Source: Sipunculus nudus
Lineage: Eukaryota > Annelida > Sipuncula > Golfingiida > Sipunculidae
Assembly (NCBI GenBank): GCA_026874595.1
Contig: CM049306.1
Coordinates: 59,156,019-59,220,018 of the forward strand
Direction: 5' to 3'
DNA length: 64,000 nt
Shown here in pieces: positions 44,341 to 57,466 of this stretch. Made by a program: the position numbers and the translations under genes. Every line of letters starts with the position of its first letter. Position 1 is the stretch's first letter. The notes under the pieces are model-generated. The model had not been told where the DNA came from and searched no databases. It saw only the letters and a list, made by a program, of their open reading frames with translations.

Positions 44341-46861
44341 CAGTTCGAAAGGATATATTAAGGATATATCAGACAAGCACGGAGTTAATACACGACCGGT
44401 ATACCTAAATAATCCTGACCAAGAGAGGAACTTACGATCAGTAAAACTACCTTAAATCACCAAATACCTTGAATTTTTTTTTATTTTGTATCATTAGATA
44501 TCATTGTTCAATCTTATTTTCCATGTATAAAAACATTTATATTTTGCTTCTGTTTAATATTCGGGTGAATTGAAACTTCGTGCCTTGGAAAATGGACTAA
44601 AAGACGTCTTAATATCTTAACATTATATAACCTACAGGACAAATATTCCAACCAACACTATATATGTCAATAAAAATAAAGTTATCATTTTCAGCAGACT
44701 TTTGTAAATTATATTTGCATGAAAAGGCAAAATTGCTTGCGTTGTCATATTGTGTTGTCATCCATAGAATGAGTAGACAAATGACTATATACGACGTTAA
44801 TGTAAAACCTTAATTCCTAATAATTTTATCTATAGTACATTTATCTAGATATCTTGACATACTCTCCATAACATTTACTACTAACATTAAGGAAAAATCT
44901 GTAAATAGTAAGATTTATGTCTTGCTAAAAACAAGGCCTCAAATAGAACCGTCACAATAAATATATGTCACGAGTTATATACTAGATACAAATTATCAAT
45001 GCACTATAAGTTTGGATTTTACGTCATAACATTAAGCAAAGAAAATACAACGCGTCTGTATCTAGATTAAATGGTACACTGACCACACAGTGTTTGATTA
45101 TTATATCCGTCTACATATATATGGGAAATGAGGTTTTACCGCAACTGCTCTCTAAATTTGCTCCTTCAAAATATAAAAACTGAACATCAGGCAATAGTTA
45201 CGATGGACTTTCAACATTCTTTGGCAACGAAAACCTATATACCATGTCTAGAATCCATAGTTGTCCAATTATTGTGAAATGGATTCCATTGGTCCCCAAT
45301 TAATATATTGAAGAAATTAAATTTTATCAATGGCGGTCCTTATTTACATATTAAAATTCAAGATATAAACTTAACTGTTGTTAATATAGTTTCATTGCAA
45401 TCTTCCATACGTAAACTTAAGTCAAGACACAATGTTTGACCAGTGAATAGTTCTTCAGACATTGGAAAAGAAAATACCTAAATGTCACTGAGGAAAATAC
45501 CATAATAATAACTTAGCTATCATTATAAAATTGACCTTTAAATATATACATTACACCTGAAATAGCTCATTCATTTTCTTTTTTTTTTCTTTGGACATTT
45601 CTCAATAACTTAACGACATGACAATTTAAAAATGAGACTTGCGTAGTTGTTAGCCTCACAGTAAAGGTCATTGTCGTTATAGAGGAAGGAAAATTGGAAT
45701 TAACTCACTTTTTGATAGATCACTAAACGACGTGACATTTCAAAACGAAGATCGCAAACCAGTTTTGATGATTACAGCGTTAAAAAGGGACATTTATTTA
45801 TTTTTGCTATTATCTGTACACATAGTAAATTAATATATTAATTTTTATCAGAAAAAAATAAAACTAACTGCGCTAAATAACTACATCTATCACTTTTTTT
45901 CGTGACATATATTTAAATATTTGTTATTATTCATATGTTATGAACGTGAATCTTGAATAAAGCGTTGTTTTATTATACTATACAGAACTACTGCAAAAAG
46001 TATATCTGTTATTCTTATCTCCAAAGAATAAGCTTGACAACATAGATTTCTCGAAAGAGGCTGATATATTTTTGTTTGAAATAACACCAAAATGAGTGAA
46101 TTTAAACCCCATCAATATGATGCCAAAAATGTCTTAATTATGATAACGGAAGTACTGCATCTGTATTTCAGCGCCATTTAATGTTTATTTACCTGAAAGT
46201 GAAGGAAGTCACGTGCGATTTACATGTATGAGACTCTCTGGCCCCACAACGTCCGTAACAAACAGCAAGCACTACGGATTCAAGCGAGTGCCAGTATACT
46301 ATTTGGGGATAATGGGCTCATCGCGTCTTGATTGTAATTAGCAACTGGCTGATAACTGAAAATAACACGCGAGGGTATGTGGGAACAGGACTGATTAAAT
46401 ATTGAATTGAAAAGGTAGGAACGTATGTACCTATAATTTTTACCATTGCTCTCTAGTCACAAATTTTGTCGCCACTGATCTCGTCTCGTAAGAGTTATAT
46501 CCCTTATCTATATACTGATTCTGTGTGCTTATTAATCCAATATATATTCCCGGCAGATCTATATGCAGGTTAATTGACAAACAGCGAGACCTTTTAACAA
46601 ATAAACGCATTTTGTCGATACACCAAGGAGACGTAGATACCAGGGCTATGTATAGGTTTTAAAATCATTGATTTTCTTTTGGTCAATGCAACTTTTTGCT
46701 GGTTTTTAATATAAAGACTTTCACCATGGATATAGCAGTAATTCATTTCTCAATAACACTTCCATCATGGCTTCATTGGCGTCAATTATTCTTCAAGGGT
46801 GGGTGGGGCGGGGGATGACTCGCAACTTTTTTCAAAACACACACACACACAAACACACACA

Positions 46862-46909
<48 letters not shown>

Positions 46910-47389
46910 TGTCTGTGTGAAACATTTAAATATATTATAAATAAGTGTAAGGTTTTCAGAAAGTAAGGTATTCTGTTTCCAGTATATGTTAATCTAAATC
47001 AGGTTTAGATATAAAATAATTCATATTAAACTCAGAAACTGAACTATAGTTCATTTTTCTAATCATGATTTATTTCATTTCCAATATATAAATATCATTC
47101 TCTGAATTTCAGGGGGGATGATTACATAGATCATCCCCCCTTGCAAAAAGAAAGGGGGAGGGGTATATAAACCCCCTATCCCCCCATTATTGACGCCCCT
47201 GCATGACTTTATTTGCAGGCTTTATTCCATAATGTTGAAATGCCATCTGAGAGTCGTTATATCACGTGATACCCATTTCATAAAAGAGGAGCACACCTGA
47301 CTCTTTTACTATAGTTGAAAACCGGCAGTACTATGAGCAGACGCGTACACACGAATTACGACTATGGCTGGCTCAGTCTTCCGCCAGAG
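44341..47389. other. intergenic, AT-rich, no gene seen
   Basis: No frame above background was found. It holds a (CA)n/(TA)n tract at about 46838-46905 and a patch of C and G runs with inverse words (GGGGGGATGATTACATAGAT followed by CATCCCCCC) at about 47111-47140. Confidence 0.5.
46864..46905. repeat. (TA)n microsatellite preceded by (CA)n
   Basis: A CA-rich stretch (about 46838-46863) changes directly into a TA tract of about 42 bp. Confidence 0.95.
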
Positions 47390-47690
47390 GTCGTTCTCAT
47401 TCGAAACGAATCTCTTCTGTTTTTTTTCCATGTGGGACGGCCGGGACTAACTGTCTCAAATGTCAAACTTCAAAATCAAAATTTGTTATATTAAAAGGAA
47501 ACACCTTCTGATTACATTTTACATGCGCATGCTTACATATTATAACTTAATATACTTACTCCGTGAAGTCCTTGCCACAAATAAAAATGTTTATGTGAAA
47601 TGCCTTGAAACAATTCTTCTCCAACGTACTTGAATGAACTGCATTGTCCTCTTCAATACATTCATATCTACTCCAGGACGCTGGCTATGG
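47390..47690. repeat. dispersed repeat, relative of the 1.2-kb copy
   Basis: Shares, in order, GGCCGGGACTAACTGTCTCA, ATTAAAAGGAAACACCTTCT-like, GCTTACATATTATAACTTA-like, AATGTTTATGTGAAATGCCT-like and CCTCTTCAATACATTCATAT-like words with 1195-1720. It ends at a poly-C tract (about 47692-47713) that directly precedes the LINE. Confidence 0.55.
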
Positions 47691-47691
47691 A

Positions 47692-47713
47692 CCCCCCCCC
47701 CCCCCCCCCCCCC
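47692..47713. repeat. poly-C tract
   Basis: Run of about 21 C between the dispersed repeat and the LINE coding region. It may mark the 5' region of the LINE or the edge of the dispersed repeat. Confidence 0.9.
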
Positions 47714-47789
47714 TCCACTCCTTCTTCACCTCCGGTACCGGAACGCCATTTAACCCGGAAGTACACAACATAAACATTATTATACACAT

Positions 47790-48420
47790 ATGGCTAGTGT
47801 TATTGCTAGCTTAAATATTAGAGGACTCTGTGACGTGAACAAACGAATTAATCTTAAGAACTTTGTTTTGAAACACAAAATTAAGATTCTATGTTTACAA
47901 GAAACCTATCTGACCATTGATGAATGTAACAAAATATTCAGACCCTGGGGAGGTAACATTTTTTGTAGCAGTGGCGTGAACCGTCACAACGGGACGGCCA
48001 TCTGGAAAGATGACCTCGAGGATGTAAACGTTCAAACATCAAACTACGACTCCCAGGGGCGCATTGTAAGTAAAATTCTTAAAATTGGTTCTCAATGTAT
48101 AAATCTGATAAATATATATACTCCAACGAAACCCACAGAGAGACGAAATTTTCTTTATAATCTGAATAAATATTTTCTTTCTGAAGACCCGTGGGAATGC
48201 CCTGTGGTACTTCTAAGTGATTATAATTTTATTGAAGATTTCGTTAAAGATAAAAAAAGATGGGAGTACCATTTGGAAGGCATGTTTGGTCGGTACAACG
48301 GAATTAAATATTTTAAAACAAAAGCACATGCTCATAGACGCATACAAAAAGTTAAATCAGGACGATAAAGGGTTTACACATCATACTGAAAGATTTGATG
48401 TCCATACCAGAAGATATTAA
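47790..48420 (+). pseudogene. LINE endonuclease domain, broken
   Basis: The longest intact piece of the LINE (192 codons to 48368) opens MASVIASLNIRGLCDVNKRI. It shows the LNIRG start, the catalytic-Glu LQET box and SDYNFIED in the place of the usual GDFN box. At about 48330 the reading shifts by one base into a second frame (MLIDAYKKLNQDDKGFTHHT). The C-terminal part with the catalytic SDH box is missing, and the sequence passes to the linker within about 80 bp. The deletion and the shift make the nuclease inactive. Confidence 0.8.
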
Positions 48421-48479
48421 ACGAAATGTATTATATGACCGCGAGTGTATATGTGTATCTTTAGATTTGTGTGTTTAAC

Positions 48480-49140
48480 CCAAAGGCCTAGGGTTTTGGC
48501 AAATTAACAATTCAATTTTAAGTGATACTGATTATAGCGTTTTAATACCACATTTCTGGAAACTCTGGCAAACAGAAAGAATAAAAAATATACCTGTGTT
48601 ACAATGGTGGGACCTGGGAAAATTTCATTTAAAAGGATTACCCGAGAGTATTGTAAACATTAAAAACAAGTCGCAAAAAGGGTTAAACTAAAATTAGAAA
48701 CAGAATACAATTCACAGTTATCCAGGCACGAACGAGGAGAAAAGGTGAATGTGCCAACGCTTCTAAATTTAAAAAAGCTTTTACAGGATTTTAACACAAA
48801 GACAGCCAAAGCAGCGGCCATCCGATGCAAAGTCCAGTATCGGGAGGAGGGTGAACAAATGTCAAAATTCTTCATAGGGCCAGAGAAACAATGGGGGATT
48901 CAGCGGAATATAAGTGGGATTAAGCACGACGCTGGGGAGGTCCATTCAGATATTACTTAAATGCTCAGTGCGGGGTCATCCTTCGACAAAAGATTATACG
49001 AGTGTGAGCCTACTGGTGCCAAAACACAGGATTCTTTTCTTTCCTTTATATCTAGTAAATTATTGGAAGAACAGGCAGCCAATTGTGAAGGTAATATTAC
49101 ACTGGAAGAAGCAACAGATACACTTAAAAAGCTTTCAGAA
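48480..49140 (+). pseudogene. LINE linker between endonuclease and RT, broken
   Basis: Pieces in different frames resemble the region between the two domains: GFWQINNSILSDTDYSVLIP, QWWDLGKFHLKGLPES, AAAIRCKVQYREEGEQMSKF and GNITLEEATDTLKKL. Stops separate them at about 48690 and 48957. Small ATG-led frames in this interval are fragments of the LINE and not separate genes. Confidence 0.7.
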
Positions 49141-50040
49141 TGAAAAAAGTCCTGGAATAGACGGTCTATCAGCCAAGATCATAAACGATTCTGGAATATA
49201 TTGGGAAGGGATTATATTAATGTTATAAATATCGCATATGAAAACGGAACCTTTCCGACTCACAAAGACGTGGTGTTATTTTCTTAGTATACAAAAATGT
49301 GATAGTTATATGTTAAAAAATATTGGCGACCAATTTTTCTCCTTAACGTGGAATATAAAATTATGACTAAATGCCTGGCTAACCGTTTGAAGAAAGTACT
49401 ACATTGTAATATAAACAGTGATCAGACATGTTCAGTGAATGGCCGATCGATTTCACAGACAACATCATAAATTCGGGATATTATTGAATATACCAAATCA
49501 AAAAATATACCTGCAGCCTTATTATGTATCGATCAGGAAAAGGCTTTTGGTCGTTTGGATAGGGGTTTTATGTTTAGAAGTTTGAATAAGTTTGGTTTTG
49601 TGAATGGGTTTATAAATTGGATTCAGTTGTTTTATTATGACGTGGAAAGTTCTGTTAAGATAAATGGATATTTCGATTCCTTTTTCAAGTTATTAAGGGG
49701 CACCCGTCAAGGTTTCCATTGAGCCCTTTATTATATGTAATCGTGGCTGAGACAATAGCAAATGCTATCAGAGCTGATGTGAAGATTAAAGGTATAACAT
49801 TACCGGATATTACAGAATTAAAACTGGCACAGTATGCGGAAGCACCACTGTATTTTTGACTGATGCTGTTTCAATAAATAATTGCTTATCTCTTTTCCGC
49901 CTTTTTCAGAAAGCGTCTGGAGCCAAGCTTAATTTTGATAAAACAGAAGGTTTGTGGTTGGGAGGGAATATCGGTCGAACTGATAAACCAGGCAATATAA
50001 ATTGGACCTCCGATCGCGTTTAAATTTTAGGTTTCTATTT
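49141..50040 (+). pseudogene. LINE reverse transcriptase core, broken
   Basis: Recognisable blocks are EKSPGIDGLSAKI (about 49144), YWRPIFLLNVEYKIMTKCLA (about 49321), DQTCSVNGRS (about 49422), CIDQEKAFGRLD (about 49527) and RGTRQGF (about 49697). The usual second Asp of the KAFD box is Gly. The YADD catalytic box is spoiled by a change and a one-base loss at about 49838, after which the frame resumes with TTVFLTDAVSINN and ASGAKLNFDKTE. The polymerase could not be made from this copy. Confidence 0.8.
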
Positions 50041-51450
50041 TGGCAATATGGATTTGATCCAAAAATTAAGATGTTACAAAGTGTGTTGTATTTGTAGTCT
50101 TTGAGGAATCTGTCTCATGTGGGGAAAACTACGGCAGCAAATGCAAAAGCGTCAAGTGGTGTTTGGCATTTTTCTCGTGTACTGCATGTACCATCATTGG
50201 TAATTGAGAAAAACTGAGCAGTTCATTGTGAATTTCTTTTGGAATTATAAGCATCCAGTGCCAAAAGATGTAATTATTATGCCTAGAGACAGAGGTTGTC
50301 AGAATCTAGTGAATTTCAAAAATAAAATTTTGACTCAAAGAGTAGCATGGTAAGCTAATGCTTTAAATATGGAACATAAATGCAGAATAATGTTTGATTA
50401 TTTTATTGGTATGCATAAAGGGGTAAATTTGGGGACAAACATTTTAGGATTAGTTTACAAGGCAAATTCAATGAACTGCACACACCAACCATTAAACTAA
50501 TTAGTTTATCGTGAAATGTTGGATTCATGGTGTAAATTGAATGTAAAACGTAAATTTTGAAAAGAGAAAGTGTTTTAATTTATCAGTCATTGTTCTTAAA
50601 TCCATATAATATTATATTATAGTTGATGAAGGGGGTAATACTAATTTTTACCGATTATTATTGGACAAAGGTATACGTAATAATAAAGATATTTGGAACA
50701 GGCGCTTAGGTTATTTTTACAGATATGATGATTTCATAAGAAATTTAAATATAACAGAGTCTTAGTGGTCGAGAACTCAGTATGTATCATCAATTATAAG
50801 AGTATCCCGTCGTCATGGATTAGTACATTGAGTTCAGAAAGAGAATCAACATTCAACCAGGACTTTATTATTTTATTAGATCAAAATTCCAGTATCTAAA
50901 TTGACAGATTTACAAAGAATTTAATATATTATAGACTAATGGACATAAAGATGCCACGCTGTGTTGATAAATGGAAGCAAGATTTTAATAATAGTTTAGA
51001 ATGTAAACATGTTTTCAGTCGATGCTACAGTGATGTAAATGAGAAGTATCAGTTAGATATAAACTAGAGAATTCTTCATTTTGCTTTACCTACGAATGAT
51101 TTTTTTATTTAAATGTGGATTTGTAAAGAGTGAGTTATGTGATGTATGTGGAGGAAAGGAGACTAACCTACACATATTTACAGACTGTTCTGTTACTTTC
51201 ATATTTTGGACAAAGATAAATTACATATTTTGTAGACTAGCAGACTAATATATATGTTTGAATTAACATTTGTTTTGGGTTCAGCCAAAAATGGCGAATT
51301 TTAAATGAAACTTGTATTAAATTACTGATTTTTTTTTGTTGATTAGGGGTAAGTTTGCTTTATTGGTAAATAGAAAGGAACGGTTGGAAACTAAGTCTTA
51401 TATATATTTCATGTAAATGAAAAGAGAGAAATAGTTAACAGAAATGTATA

Positions 51451-52530
51451 GAGTTTTGGTGTACACATCAGATTTCGACTTCAACAATCGCACTCTTGTT
51501 TGTTCGAGTCTGCGCAGTGTGAGGCTGGTTTATACCGATCGTCCATGTCATCCCGATGTATTGTTCCAATGTCTTGCTGGTGTGTCCCGATGTGAACTGA
51601 TATGCCCTCACTCAGGTGAGCAATCGCAATGTGTTTACAGTCTGGAAACACAGGGATAACATTTACTGCCGATGTTAGCCGAGGTCGGTACGACGTGTCA
51701 TGTGCGTGCTTCAAATGCCAGGACAAAATTCGTCCGAAACAGAGTATGATGATTAACTTTCACCCCTGCGGGAGATGATATCACCTATTTGCAGCCAACT
51801 GTATGTCATCTAATTTAATTTTTATATTAAAATATAAAATTAATTAAGCTCACATGTAATATATACTTATGTTTCTTACACTGAAGAGTTTCGTTTTGTG
51901 AGGAAACGTGTTTCACAAAAGCAGCTAGTGTCAACCGGGAAACATAGATGGCGCCACTTGGGGAGCATCTTTATCCCAAGACAATGCATAAAATTTCACA
52001 ACAAACAAAAGTGCTTCAGACATATTATATGTGTACCATGTTTCGATAACATATAATTTTAACAACTATACTACACAATCAAGTGGTTTATGAGTGTTGC
52101 TTTTGCAATAACAAGGTGTTTTTACTCCATGCTCAGTTCCGGTGTAATATGGAACATCGCCAACAGTAAATGCTTCATCCAGGCCCCCTTCAATCAGCTC
52201 AATTAACAATATTCAACATAAAATCAGTGAAATTCATTGAAAACATTCGATGACATCGACTCTTAATGCGTAGCATCCCTGGCAGGAAACCCTCATTATA
52301 AAGTCACCCCAAAAGCTCTTTCAGAAGCATATTATACCGCATAAAGTATACAGAATTTTAAACCTGGTACAGATCTCTTTCCAATGGCATATTCATTTAT
52401 GAAATTAACATTCAGTTTTTATATAGTACACAATTTTTAGCAGCCAGTAATAGCAAACCACTTCTTAAAGGCCTAATATCAAACTACATGACAGTTTATG
52501 TTATATATATAAAAATTTTGTCAGAATTCT

Positions 52531-52575
<45 letters not shown>

Positions 52576-52699
52576 CGAAAATAAATGTATGTTGTTATCA
52601 AGCTTAGCTATTTTTTTCTTGAGAATTTTTTTTTTCAGTTTTTTTTGGTGGAGGTAACCGCCTCCACTTTTTTTATGCTCTCATACCTAATTCTTGATC
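51451..52699. other. intergenic, no gene seen
   Basis: Immediately after the LINE is a moderately GC-rich stretch (51470-51730) with a pair of ACCGATCGTC/GGTCGGTACGAC words in inverse orientation. A (TA)n tract lies at about 52533-52573. No gene was recognised. Confidence 0.4.
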
Positions 52700-52880
52700 T
52701 AAATATGTTCATATGCAGAGTTCTTTTTTGGTTACGGACTACGTGACAGGGCGGTAGCACTCGCTTTCTGTCGTGTTATTTTTTTTTGTATCCTGTCCCC
52801 AAGGCCCTGTGTCTACCGCACCTAATAGTCCTGGGTGTGTAATCATTCCCATTGCTGGGTCATAACACCGAGGAAAATCA
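52700..52880. repeat. dispersed repeat family B, copy 3
   Basis: Shares GCAGAGTTCTTTTTTGGTTA-like, ACTACGTGACAGGGCGGTAG, CATTGCTGGGTCATAACACC and GAGGA words with the copies at 14.9 and 21.4 kb. It stops before the tRNA-like head. Confidence 0.5.
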
Positions 52881-54192
52881 TTGTGCTCCTGTGTGTTGCT
52901 GGTCTTCGAAGTTGACATTTGACAATCTATAAATTATATCGCCCACTGAACCTAAAATTAAAGATAATGGTCTGAGCAGTTACCTATTAGGAGTAATGGG
53001 CTGTACGGTGGGTATAATAAGTGGATATAATAACACAGACATCATAATTAATTGTATATTACAGGAATGGATATAATGCGGGGTGATCAATTTTGTGCAT
53101 GATATAGGCCTTTCTAAGTTAATTGTCACGGTTATAAGTTAAGAAACCCTCTAATGAAATTAAGTTCTGTCACGTATTTATATAGACATTTATTCTTTCC
53201 TGCCTTCCTTCCTTCCTTCATTCATTCATTCATTCAGTCAGTGAACCATTCATTCATTCATTTGTTCATGGGGGATCTTGATAAAGGAGAGTTTGTCCCA
53301 CACACGTTACATTCAATCCCCCAATCACCCCCGTACGAGCGCACAGCAGATGATGGCAAAACATATATTCCTTTCCACAAAACATTTTTCTAACTCAAAT
53401 TTAAATCTAAGACCAAATGGATACTTAGATAAACAAATGAAGAGATATTCAAATGTTTTCAGCACTGAAGATATGGGAATACACAATTTGGCCACATGCA
53501 TTTACACGCAAACACGTTTCATGCACGTTTGTATGTTTACATAAATATACTCAATGCATATTCATGGCAAATATACATATTCATATCGATATCAATAACC
53601 GTCGTGTTAACATTCACGGGGACATTTGTTACGATAATACAAAGACCCTGTATTTACACATGCCATAATTGTCTCAGTTATTCCGCTGATGTTTACCCTC
53701 AATATGTATGTTTAACATATCATAAATTTTGTATTAAGACTTTCAGCGCAGCCTTTACAATGCTAACCCATACGTAACAAAATTTTTGCAGTAAATATTT
53801 ATATATATATACCTACACCGGTTGCAACCCCAAATGTAATGACTTTTGCAATGGTGAAGTTTGTTACAGCAGGGGTTTTGACAAACAACAGATTTGCAAC
53901 CCCAAGTGTAAAAATTAATACAATAGGCTACGTAGTTACAATATAGGTGGCAAATTTCACCCATTTGGTCAGTTTATCGATACATAGATAAATTAATCCG
54001 ACCCTCACACAAAGCTAACATGTATTATGCACTCTCAGTTTACATTTATTGTTACGGAACCTAATATCAACAGATCACCTAGCCGTGACGAGCACAAACC
54101 CTGTTATGGAGATAAAAAAAAAATCAGATTCTGTGACACTAAGCAGCGCGAAATGTCTTGGGCAATAAATAAAGAAATCAGTGGTTATTTTG
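52881..54192. other. intergenic, no gene seen
   Basis: Includes a simple CATT/CCTT-type repeat patch (53205-53265) and a short direct repeat TTGCAACCCCAAATGTAA / TTGCAACCCCAAGTGTAA at about 53821 and 53894. No gene was recognised. Confidence 0.45.
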
Positions 54193-55093
54193 TTAAAATA
54201 ATTTATAATTTTATTCATAAAACAATCCTAACATTACAATACACTAAATAAATACAATTTCACAATATAACAACAATACAACAGCAAATCAATACAAGTA
54301 TATAAATAAAGGGTACGGTACCTGGGGACAACATTTCCTTTATCACGTACAACCCAGATGAAAAGTTCACATAAATCTTCTCAGAGAATAACAGTCCAGT
54401 TCATTCACAAAATCAATCCGTTGTAATCCCAAAGTGAAGTTCTTGTTATAATCCCGAAAGCAACTGAAGACTATATAAGATCAGTCAAAAATTTAGATGA
54501 AAATCTATAACTGCCGCAATTACAGGAAAAGGTCCACAACTGACTTACACTCTTCTGTGTCCGCTGGAATATTTCTCTCCTCTCTCTCGGCTCTAAAACA
54601 CAGCCCCCTTATTATAACTTCTCTTTTTTTATTTTTTTAACAAATAATTATAAATTTATTCTTAAAACAATCCTTACATTACAATACACTAAATCAATAC
54701 AAATTCACAGTATAACAACAGTACAACAGCAAATCAAGACAAGTATATAAATAAAGGGTACAGTACCTGGTTACCACCACTGTCACCACGACAACAATTC
54801 CTTTATAACGTACAACCCAAATGAACAGTTCACATAAAACTTCTCAGAGAATAACAGTCCAGTTCATTCACAAAATCAGTCCGTTGTAATCCCAATGTGA
54901 AGTTCTTGTTATAATCCCGAAAGCAAACTGAAGACTATGTAAGATCAGTCACAAATTTAGAAGAAAATCTATAACTGCCGCAATTACAGGAAAAGGTCAA
55001 CAACTGACTTACACGCTTCTGTGTCCGCTGGTATATTTTTCTCCTCCCTCTCTCTGTCGGCTCTAAAACACAGCCCCCTATTTATAACTTCTC
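54193..55093 (-). repeat. tandem ~450-bp duplication with promoter and poly(A) signals (LTR-like)
   Basis: The first copy (about 54193-54623) and the second (about 54638-55093) match closely, at an offset of 445 bp that grows to about 465-470 because the second copy has a CCACCACTGTCACCACGAC-type insert near 54775. Read on the - strand, each copy starts with a TATA-like box: TTATAAATAGG near 55088 in the right copy and TTATAATAAGG in the left. Each ends with AATAAA (about 54652 and 54208). The right copy is followed there by an A-rich stretch. A repeated unit with its own TATA box and poly(A) signal is what an LTR, or a retrocopied tandem transcript, would show. No gag or pol sequence is nearby. 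Confidence 0.65.
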
Positions 55094-55415
55094 ACCCAAA
55101 GCCGAGAACTTTCCATTTCCCGAACAATCTAAAGAACCTAACATAATACACAGTACAGGAAACATCTAGAACAACGAAAGCTGTGTTTCTACATTTCAGG
55201 GTTCACACATTAGCCGGCCCGGTTCGGCCAGGCAAGAAAGCCCTAGACTAGCATGACTGCTGTGTTTACACGTGGGCCGCACCCGAGAACAAGGAACGCT
55301 GTAGCAAAGCAACGTCCAGGGCTTAGGCCAAACACGAATCAGAATGTCAACAGCGCACTATAAAAGAGACATGCCAACAGCTTACAATAAAACAGATATA
55401 TGTAACATTATATAT
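55094..55415 (-). mobile_element. possible U3 part of a solo LTR
   Basis: On the - strand the interval begins TGTTACATATATCTGTTTTA (at about 55415) and leads into the TATA-bearing duplication. It is GC-richer than its surroundings. A TGTTA start, a TATA box and a downstream AATAAA would fit a long terminal repeat, but the CA end and the target-site duplication were not established. Confidence 0.3.
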
Positions 55416-56351
55416 TCAATATAATTACATATTTGACAATTTAAGTAATGTTTGATATTTGTATTTTAATAGAAGGTATTAAAAGCACGTGTCTATATAT
55501 GGTCGTTCAGAAAAAAATAATCCCCAATCGGATAAATTTGTAAAAATAATAATATAGACTGTTACTTGGCGCTAATATCGAGCCTTTATTTTTCATCGGC
55601 CGTACAAGGACTTAATCGGCGCTAGTTCTAAGTATACGTCAGTCACCCATATATAGCGTGTCTGAGAAGATGTGTTTACCTTAGTGATACTTAAAAAAAT
55701 TGTGGTTAAAAAGGCCTTCTTTATCATTACGGCCAGGATTGTGGAATAAGTTTAAGAGGAATAGGTTATTATTAATACGAAACTGCTTTGTGGTTGACGA
55801 ACACAGCAATAATAGATAGAATGGAAAATAAGTAGTTTGAAGAGGTTTAAACAACACAAATCACAGCTAGGGGCAAAAGAAAAAGAGTACACTGTATTTG
55901 TTACATGAGTATAAATTCAGTCGATGTTAAAAAAAACACACTTCAAATGTGGTTGCGTGATGGTATCAGTTTGCACAAAGCACGGGCCGTGTTTTTTGTA
56001 TAGCTTTTAGTCATCAGATGGCGCAAGCAATCAACAACACTAACCAGTCGGCGATGTTATCGGTTTTTTTTTCTATGAGGATAGTGTACATACTAATACC
56101 GTGTACGGACCGATACGCAGCTAGTTAATTAAAACAAAGTTCGTGTAGATTAAAATAAAACTGGATATGCTTTCTTTATCTTTCTTTTTAAATTACACTA
56201 CACAGAATCATAGGCTTATGTTGATGGATGTGGGCTGGAATACATACACACCAAAGTGAAGTGAGTTATCCAAACTTATTACATCTATTTAAAAAAAGGG
56301 GGAAATCCCGTGACATTAATAGCATAATGTTTATATCATCATTATGTAATC

Positions 56352-56352
<1 letters not shown>

Positions 56353-56428
<76 letters not shown>
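56353..56428. repeat. (TA)n microsatellite
   Basis: Perfect TA tract of about 76 bp, the longest uninterrupted one in the window. A second tract of about 54 bp follows at 56539-56592. Confidence 0.95.
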
Positions 56429-56432
<4 letters not shown>

Positions 56433-56538
56433 ATCTTCCAATCTGGCCAATCTTAAGATGAGTCTGACCAAATAATCAAATAATCAACATCGGATATTGT
56501 ATCGCCCATCTTATGAGGGATCAGACAGGAAGATGGGC

Positions 56539-56597
<59 letters not shown>

Positions 56598-57415
56598 CTG
56601 GTTAAATCAGCATGATCCCCTCCATTTACAATCAATCTTAACATTGATTCAAATTCATATCAGACTCCATGGCACAGATTTCTTTCTGATGGATATATGT
56701 ATTTATTAAATTTGCAACCATTTTTATATGTATTAACATGTGGCATATCTATTTGCAAAGTACACTATTTTAAGCAACCAGATACAGCAAGCCATCTTTA
56801 ATTTCCTTATATTATACTACACCTTTTCAATTCTACCACGTTTCTTTCTAACGTGAAACTAAATTATTAAATTGGGAAACAATAAAATTATTTTTTAAAT
56901 GTAAGATCCTAATCAAATCCTCGTGTATGTAGCGTAAAAGGAAATATACACACGGGTTGCATTTCAGGTAAGGACTGCTCACCAGCACAAAGGTGTCCCT
57001 AAAAATAATAAATGGAGACGGTCTCGACACCTTTCAGGGATAAACAAACTGCCTTGTCGCGACATAATATGTTCATATTTAAAGTAAAGTTCATAACATA
57101 CAAACCAACCAGCTAACTAACCAACCAACCAGATGTCATTACTACCGTAGACAAAAAAAAGTAAAGGTCTTCAAAATGTTTTAAATTTGGAAGTGTGCGT
57201 ATGCACCACTAGACCACATGTATGTGCACGCGTTCACCTGCTAGGTTTCCATAAATATACATATGATATATTCATACATATACATATACAATCCCTGTCA
57301 GTAAACACGTGCCGCGTGTCCACTCATGCACTGACCAACAGTGTTTACAACAGTATTCACCATATATAGAAGCGCGTGCAGATACACGTGTTAACCCATA
57401 TTATCATCAGATATA

Positions 57416-57417
<2 letters not shown>

Positions 57418-57465
<48 letters not shown>
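57418..57465. repeat. (TA)n microsatellite
   Basis: TA tract of about 48 bp, ending about 90 bp upstream of the TATA box of the FG-GAP gene. Confidence 0.95.

Positions 57466-57466
<1 letters not shown>

Larger units (their letters stand above)
47790..51450 (+). mobile_element. decayed LINE (Tx1/L1-like non-LTR retrotransposon)
   Basis: In order there are an AP-endonuclease-like domain, the linker typical of this clade (GFWQINNSILSD, FWKLWQTERI), the reverse transcriptase core, a tail with FFWNYKHPVP and CQNLVNFKNKIL, a CCHC-type zinc-binding motif (CDVC, HIFTDC, about 51138-51190) and a last coding segment near 51370-51440. The RT words (NVEYKIMTKCLANRL, INSDQTCSVNGRS, CIDQEKAF) are of the Tx1/L1 type. 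Many stop codons and frame shifts break it, so it is dead. The first ORF of an intact element and the 3' tail were not identified; the start is set at the first endonuclease ATG. Target duplications were not found. Confidence 0.85.

Noticed and set aside
42818-44455. 545-codon + frame as a real gene
   Set aside because: The length follows from a 42-bp, stop-free repeat that is open in five frames. Unit differences show no silent-change excess, and no promoter or in-phase splice partner was found.
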